Shown piece by piece: positions 5,142-7,912 of a DNA stretch of 7,912 nucleotides (positions within the stretch are counted from its first letter, which is position 1; every line of letters begins with the position of its first letter). The stretch lies in NCBI GenBank assembly GCA_947500965.1, contig CANMWW010000083.1:1-7912 (forward strand). The letters are read 5' to 3'. The notes under the pieces were generated by a model. That model had not been told where the DNA came from. It ran no database searches and saw only the letters and a program-made list of their open reading frames with translations. A program made the position numbers and the translations under genes. The stretch comes from Alphaproteobacteria bacterium. GTDB taxonomy: Bacteria > Pseudomonadota > Alphaproteobacteria > CACIAM-22H2.

Positions 5142-7912
5142 GCGACACGTCCCGCAACGACTACAAGGACAGCGTCTTCCTCCCGGAGACGTCCTTCCCC
5201 ATGCGCGGCGAGCTGCCCAGGCGCGAGCCCCAGCTGCTCCAGCGCTGGAAGGACATGGACCTGTTCGGCAAGCTGCGCGCGCGCGCGGCGGGGCGGCCGA
5301 AATTCGTGCTGCATGACGGCCCGCCCTACGCGAACGGCAACCTGCATATCGGCCACGCGCTCAACAAGATCCTCAAGGACGTCATCAACCGCGTCCACCA
5401 GATGAAGGGCGAGGACGCCAACTACGTGCCGGGCTGGGACTGCCACGGCCTGCCGATCGAGTGGAAGATCGAGGAGGAGTATCGCGCCCGGGGCAAGGAC
5501 AAGGACGCGGTGCCGATCGTCGAGTTCCGCCGGGAGTGCCGCGACTTCGCCGCGAAGTGGATCGACGTGCAGCGCGCGGAGTTCAAGCGCCTGGGCGTCG
5601 AGGGCGACTGGTCGAACCCCTACGCGACCATGACCTTCCCGGCCGAGGCCCATATCGTGCGCGAGATCCATCGCTTCGCGCTCAATGGCGGGCTCTATCG
5701 CGGCGCGCGGCCGGTCATGTGGTCGGTGGTCGAGAAGACCGCGCTGGCCGAGGCCGAGATCGAGTACCACGAGCACAAGTCCGACACGGTCTGGGTGCGC
5801 TTCCCGGTGCTGCGCAGCCCCGTCGCCGGGCTCGAGGGCGCGTCGATCGTGATCTGGACGACCACGCCCTGGACCATGCCCGCCAATCGCGGCCTCGCCG
5901 TGGGCGCGGGGATCTCCTACCGGCTCTGCCGCGTCGCCGAGGCGCCGGAGGGATCGCTCGCCCGCGTGGGCGAGAAGCTGGTGCTCGCCGCCGACCTCGT
6001 CGGCCAGGTCGAGGCGCAGCTCAAGGGCGCCAGGCTGGAGGCGCTCGCCGCCTTCTCCGGCGCGGAGCTGGTCGGCACGGCCTGCGCGCATCCCTTCCGC
6101 GGCTGGGAGGCCGGCAAGGGCGAGGATGCGTATGGCTACGCGTTCGACGTGCCGGTGATGGCCGGCGGCTTCGTCACCACCGACGCGGGCACGGGCATCG
6201 TGCACATCGCGCCGAGCCATGGCCGCGACGACTTCGAGCTCGGCCGCGAGCACGGGCTGCCGGTGCCGGACATGATCGACGACGCCGGCGTCTACCTGCC
6301 GCAGGTCAGGCCCTTCGCCGGACGTCGCGTCTACACCGAGCAGGGCAAGCCGGGCGACGCCAACGTCGCCGTCATCAAGGCGCTGATCGAGGTCGGCGCG
6401 CTGCTCGCCAAGGGCACGCTGCGCCACGACTACCCGCATTCCTGGCGCTCCAAGGCGCCGCTGATCTTCCGCAACACGCCGCAATGGTTCATCTCCATGG
6501 CGACGAACGACCTGCGGCAGGTGGCGCTCAAGGCGATCTCCGACAGCGCCTGGTACCCGCCCGCGGGCGAGAACCGCATCCGCGCGATGATCGAGCAGCG
6601 CCCCGACTGGTGCATCTCGCGCCAGCGCGCCTGGGGCGTGCCGATCGCGGTCTTCGTGCGCCGGAAGACGGGCGAGCTGCTGCGCGACCCCGATGTCTTC
6701 GCGCGCATCGCCGCGGCCTTCGAGGCCGAGGGCTCCGACGCCTGGTGGACGAGCCCGCCCGCGCGCTTCCTCGGCGACGGCCACGATCCCGCGGAATACG
6801 TGCAGGTCTTCGACATCGTCGACGTGTGGTTCGAGTCCGGCTCGACCCATGCCTTCGTGCTCGAGCAGCGGCCCGAGCTCGCCTGGCCCGCCTCGCTCTA
6901 CCTCGAGGGCTCGGACCAGCATCGCGGCTGGTTCCATTCCTCGCTGCTGGAGAGCTGCGGCACGCGCGGCCGCGCGCCCTTCGAGGGCGTGCTCACCCAC
7001 GGCTTCGTGCTCGACGAGCAGGGCCGCAAGATGTCGAAGTCCCTGGGCAACGTCGTCTCGCCGCAGGAGGTGGTCGACAAGCTCGGCGCCGACATCCTGC
7101 GGCTGTGGGTCGTGTCCTCGGACTATTCCGACGACCTGCGCATCGGGCCGGAGATCCTGAAGCAGCAGGCGGAGGTCTATCGCCGGCTGCGCAACACGCT
7201 GCGCTACCTGCTCGGCGCGCTCAAGGGCTACACGCCGGCCGAGCGCGTGCCCGAGGCCGAGCTGCCCGGGCTCGAGCGCTTCGTGCTCCACCGCCTCGCG
7301 GAGGTCGACGAGGCGCTGAAGCGCGCCAACGCGACCTACGAGTTCAATCCGTTCTTCTCCGCGCTCCACAATTTCTGCGCGGTCGACCTCTCGGCCTTCT
7401 ACTTCGACATCCGCAAGGACGCGCTCTACTGCGACCGCGCGGATTCCCCGCGCCGCCGCGCGACGCGCAGCACGATGGCCACGGTCTTCGACTGCATCGT
7501 GCGCTGGCTCGCCCCGGTGCTGTGCTTCACCGCCGAGGACGCGTGGCTGGCGATGCATCCCGGCGACGAGTCGAGCGTGCATCTCGAGCTCTTCCCCGAG
7601 ATCCCGGCCACCTGGCGCGACGAGGCGCTGGCGGCGCGCTGGCGGCGCGTGCGCGACCTGCGCCGCGCGGTCACGGGGTGCCTCGAGAAGGCGCGCGAGC
7701 GCAAGGAGATCGGCTCCAGCCTGCAGGCCGCGCCGGTCGTGCATGTCACGCCGGAGGCCGCCGCGGTGCTCGAGGGGCTCGACCTCGACGAGGTCTTCAT
7801 CACCTCGGGCCACGCGCTCGAGGTCGGTGCCGTGCCCGAGGACGCGTCGCTCTTCCGGTTGCCCGACCAGCCGGACATCGCGGTCGGCTTCCGCGCGGCG
7901 GAGGGCGGGAAG
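5138..7912 (+). CDS. ileS: Isoleucyl-tRNA synthetase (3' end cut by window edge)
   Basis: Cytoplasmic class I aminoacyl-tRNA synthetase that charges tRNA-Ile and hydrolyses mischarged Val-tRNA-Ile. The frame is unbroken for 925 codons. Landmarks: PPYANGNLHIGHALNKILKD with HIGH at 70-73; GWDCHGLPIEWKIEEE; the CP1 editing domain with WTTTPWT (240-246) and GTGIVHIAPSHGRDDFELG, where D364/D365 correspond to the conserved editing aspartate region; RNTPQWF; DWCISRQRAWGVPI; VDVWFESGSTHAF; EGSDQHRGWFHSSLL; and KMSKS at 631-635. The anticodon-binding helical domain follows (about 680-850). The usual C-terminal zinc-binding Cys cluster is not yet reached at the edge, so a few tens of residues are missing. 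No frameshift or missing catalytic motif. The start at 5138 has a strong ribosome site and overlaps the ACT gene by four bases. In proteobacteria ileS commonly follows ribF and precedes lspA; here the ACT gene is inserted between ribF and ileS. Confidence 0.97.
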   Translation, partial: MSDTSRNDYKDSVFLPETSFPMRGELPRREPQLLQRWKDMDLFGKLRARAAGRPKFVLHDGPPYANGNLHIGHALNKILKDVINRVHQMKGEDANYVPGWDCHGLPIEWKIEEEYRARGKDKDAVPIVEFRRECRDFAAKWIDVQRAEFKRLGVEGDWSNPYATMTFPAEAHIVREIHRFALNGGLYRGARPVMWSVVEKTALAEAEIEYHEHKSDTVWVRFPVLRSPVAGLEGASIVIWTTTPWTMPANRGLAVGAGISYRLCRVAEAPEGSLARVGEKLVLAADLVGQVEAQLKGARLEALAAFSGAELVGTACAHPFRGWEAGKGEDAYGYAFDVPVMAGGFVTTDAGTGIVHIAPSHGRDDFELGREHGLPVPDMIDDAGVYLPQVRPFAGRRVYTEQGKPGDANVAVIKALIEVGALLAKGTLRHDYPHSWRSKAPLIFRNTPQWFISMATNDLRQVALKAISDSAWYPPAGENRIRAMIEQRPDWCISRQRAWGVPIAVFVRRKTGELLRDPDVFARIAAAFEAEGSDAWWTSPPARFLGDGHDPAEYVQVFDIVDVWFESGSTHAFVLEQRPELAWPASLYLEGSDQHRGWFHSSLLESCGTRGRAPFEGVLTHGFVLDEQGRKMSKSLGNVVSPQEVVDKLGADILRLWVVSSDYSDDLRIGPEILKQQAEVYRRLRNTLRYLLGALKGYTPAERVPEAELPGLERFVLHRLAEVDEALKRANATYEFNPFFSALHNFCAVDLSAFYFDIRKDALYCDRADSPRRRATRSTMATVFDCIVRWLAPVLCFTAEDAWLAMHPGDESSVHLELFPEIPATWRDEALAARWRRVRDLRRAVTGCLEKARERKEIGSSLQAAPVVHVTPEAAAVLEGLDLDEVFITSGHALEVGAVPEDASLFRLPDQPDIAVGFRAAEGGK

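Noticed and set aside
5275..5287. Alternating GC run that could form Z-DNA
   Set aside because: It encodes a Leu-Arg-Ala-Arg-Ala stretch of IleS, and similar short runs occur throughout the window as a result of base composition.
4895..7813. 972-codon open frame on the minus strand opposite ileS and most of the ACT gene
   Set aside because: It is the mirror of the ileS reading frame: in very GC-rich genes the antisense frame rarely meets stops. The translation is Arg/Ala/His/Glu-rich with no domain, while ileS in full frame shows all synthetase motifs.

Overview
The window is very GC-rich (about 70% or more by eye, with codon third positions almost all G or C). It reads as a chromosomal housekeeping segment of an alphaproteobacterium. 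The assignment rests on base composition, the character of the encoded proteins, and the neighbourhood of a MaoC-type hydratase, ribF and ileS, which I recall from this class. A Rhodospirillales/Acetobacteraceae-like organism is a reasonable guess, but only an inference. I found no insertion sequence, phage gene, CRISPR array, tRNA or rRNA.

Layout. Two divergent gene groups face away from an intergenic region at 2897-3231. Leftward (minus strand): a 12-helix major facilitator (MFS) exporter of the EntS/DHA3 type (2896-1613), then, after 30 bases, gpmI, the cofactor-independent phosphoglycerate mutase (1582 to the left edge, last few codons missing). Rightward (plus strand): a MaoC-type (R)-specific enoyl-CoA hydratase (3232-3708), ribF (FMN/FAD synthesis, 3759-4721), a 97-residue single-ACT-domain protein resembling the small regulatory subunit IlvM of acetolactate synthase (4848-5141), and ileS (isoleucyl-tRNA synthetase, 5138 to the right edge, last part missing).

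Regulation seen in the sequence. Two good sigma-70-like promoters, both with 17-base spacers, lie on the plus strand. One is TTGCCG/TATAGT upstream of the maoC-like gene. The other is TTGCGG/TATGAT, placed so that its -10 box overlaps the ribF stop codon; it would give the ACT-ileS pair its own transcript with a leader of about 119 bases. That leader contains a perfect 10-bp hairpin, a smaller hairpin, and a segment complementary to the Shine-Dalgarno sequence of the ACT gene. A further GC-only hairpin sits directly after the maoC-like stop codon.

How the genes relate. Most are separate core functions: glycolysis, export, acyl-CoA hydration, flavin cofactors and tRNA charging. The one arrangement that suggests a dedicated system is the ACT-ileS pair: an amino-acid-sensor-like domain, structurally like a branched-chain amino-acid regulatory subunit, translationally coupled (ATGA overlap) to the enzyme that charges tRNA with isoleucine, behind a structured leader. 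This is the best candidate here for something not well described. The rest of the window is ordinary.
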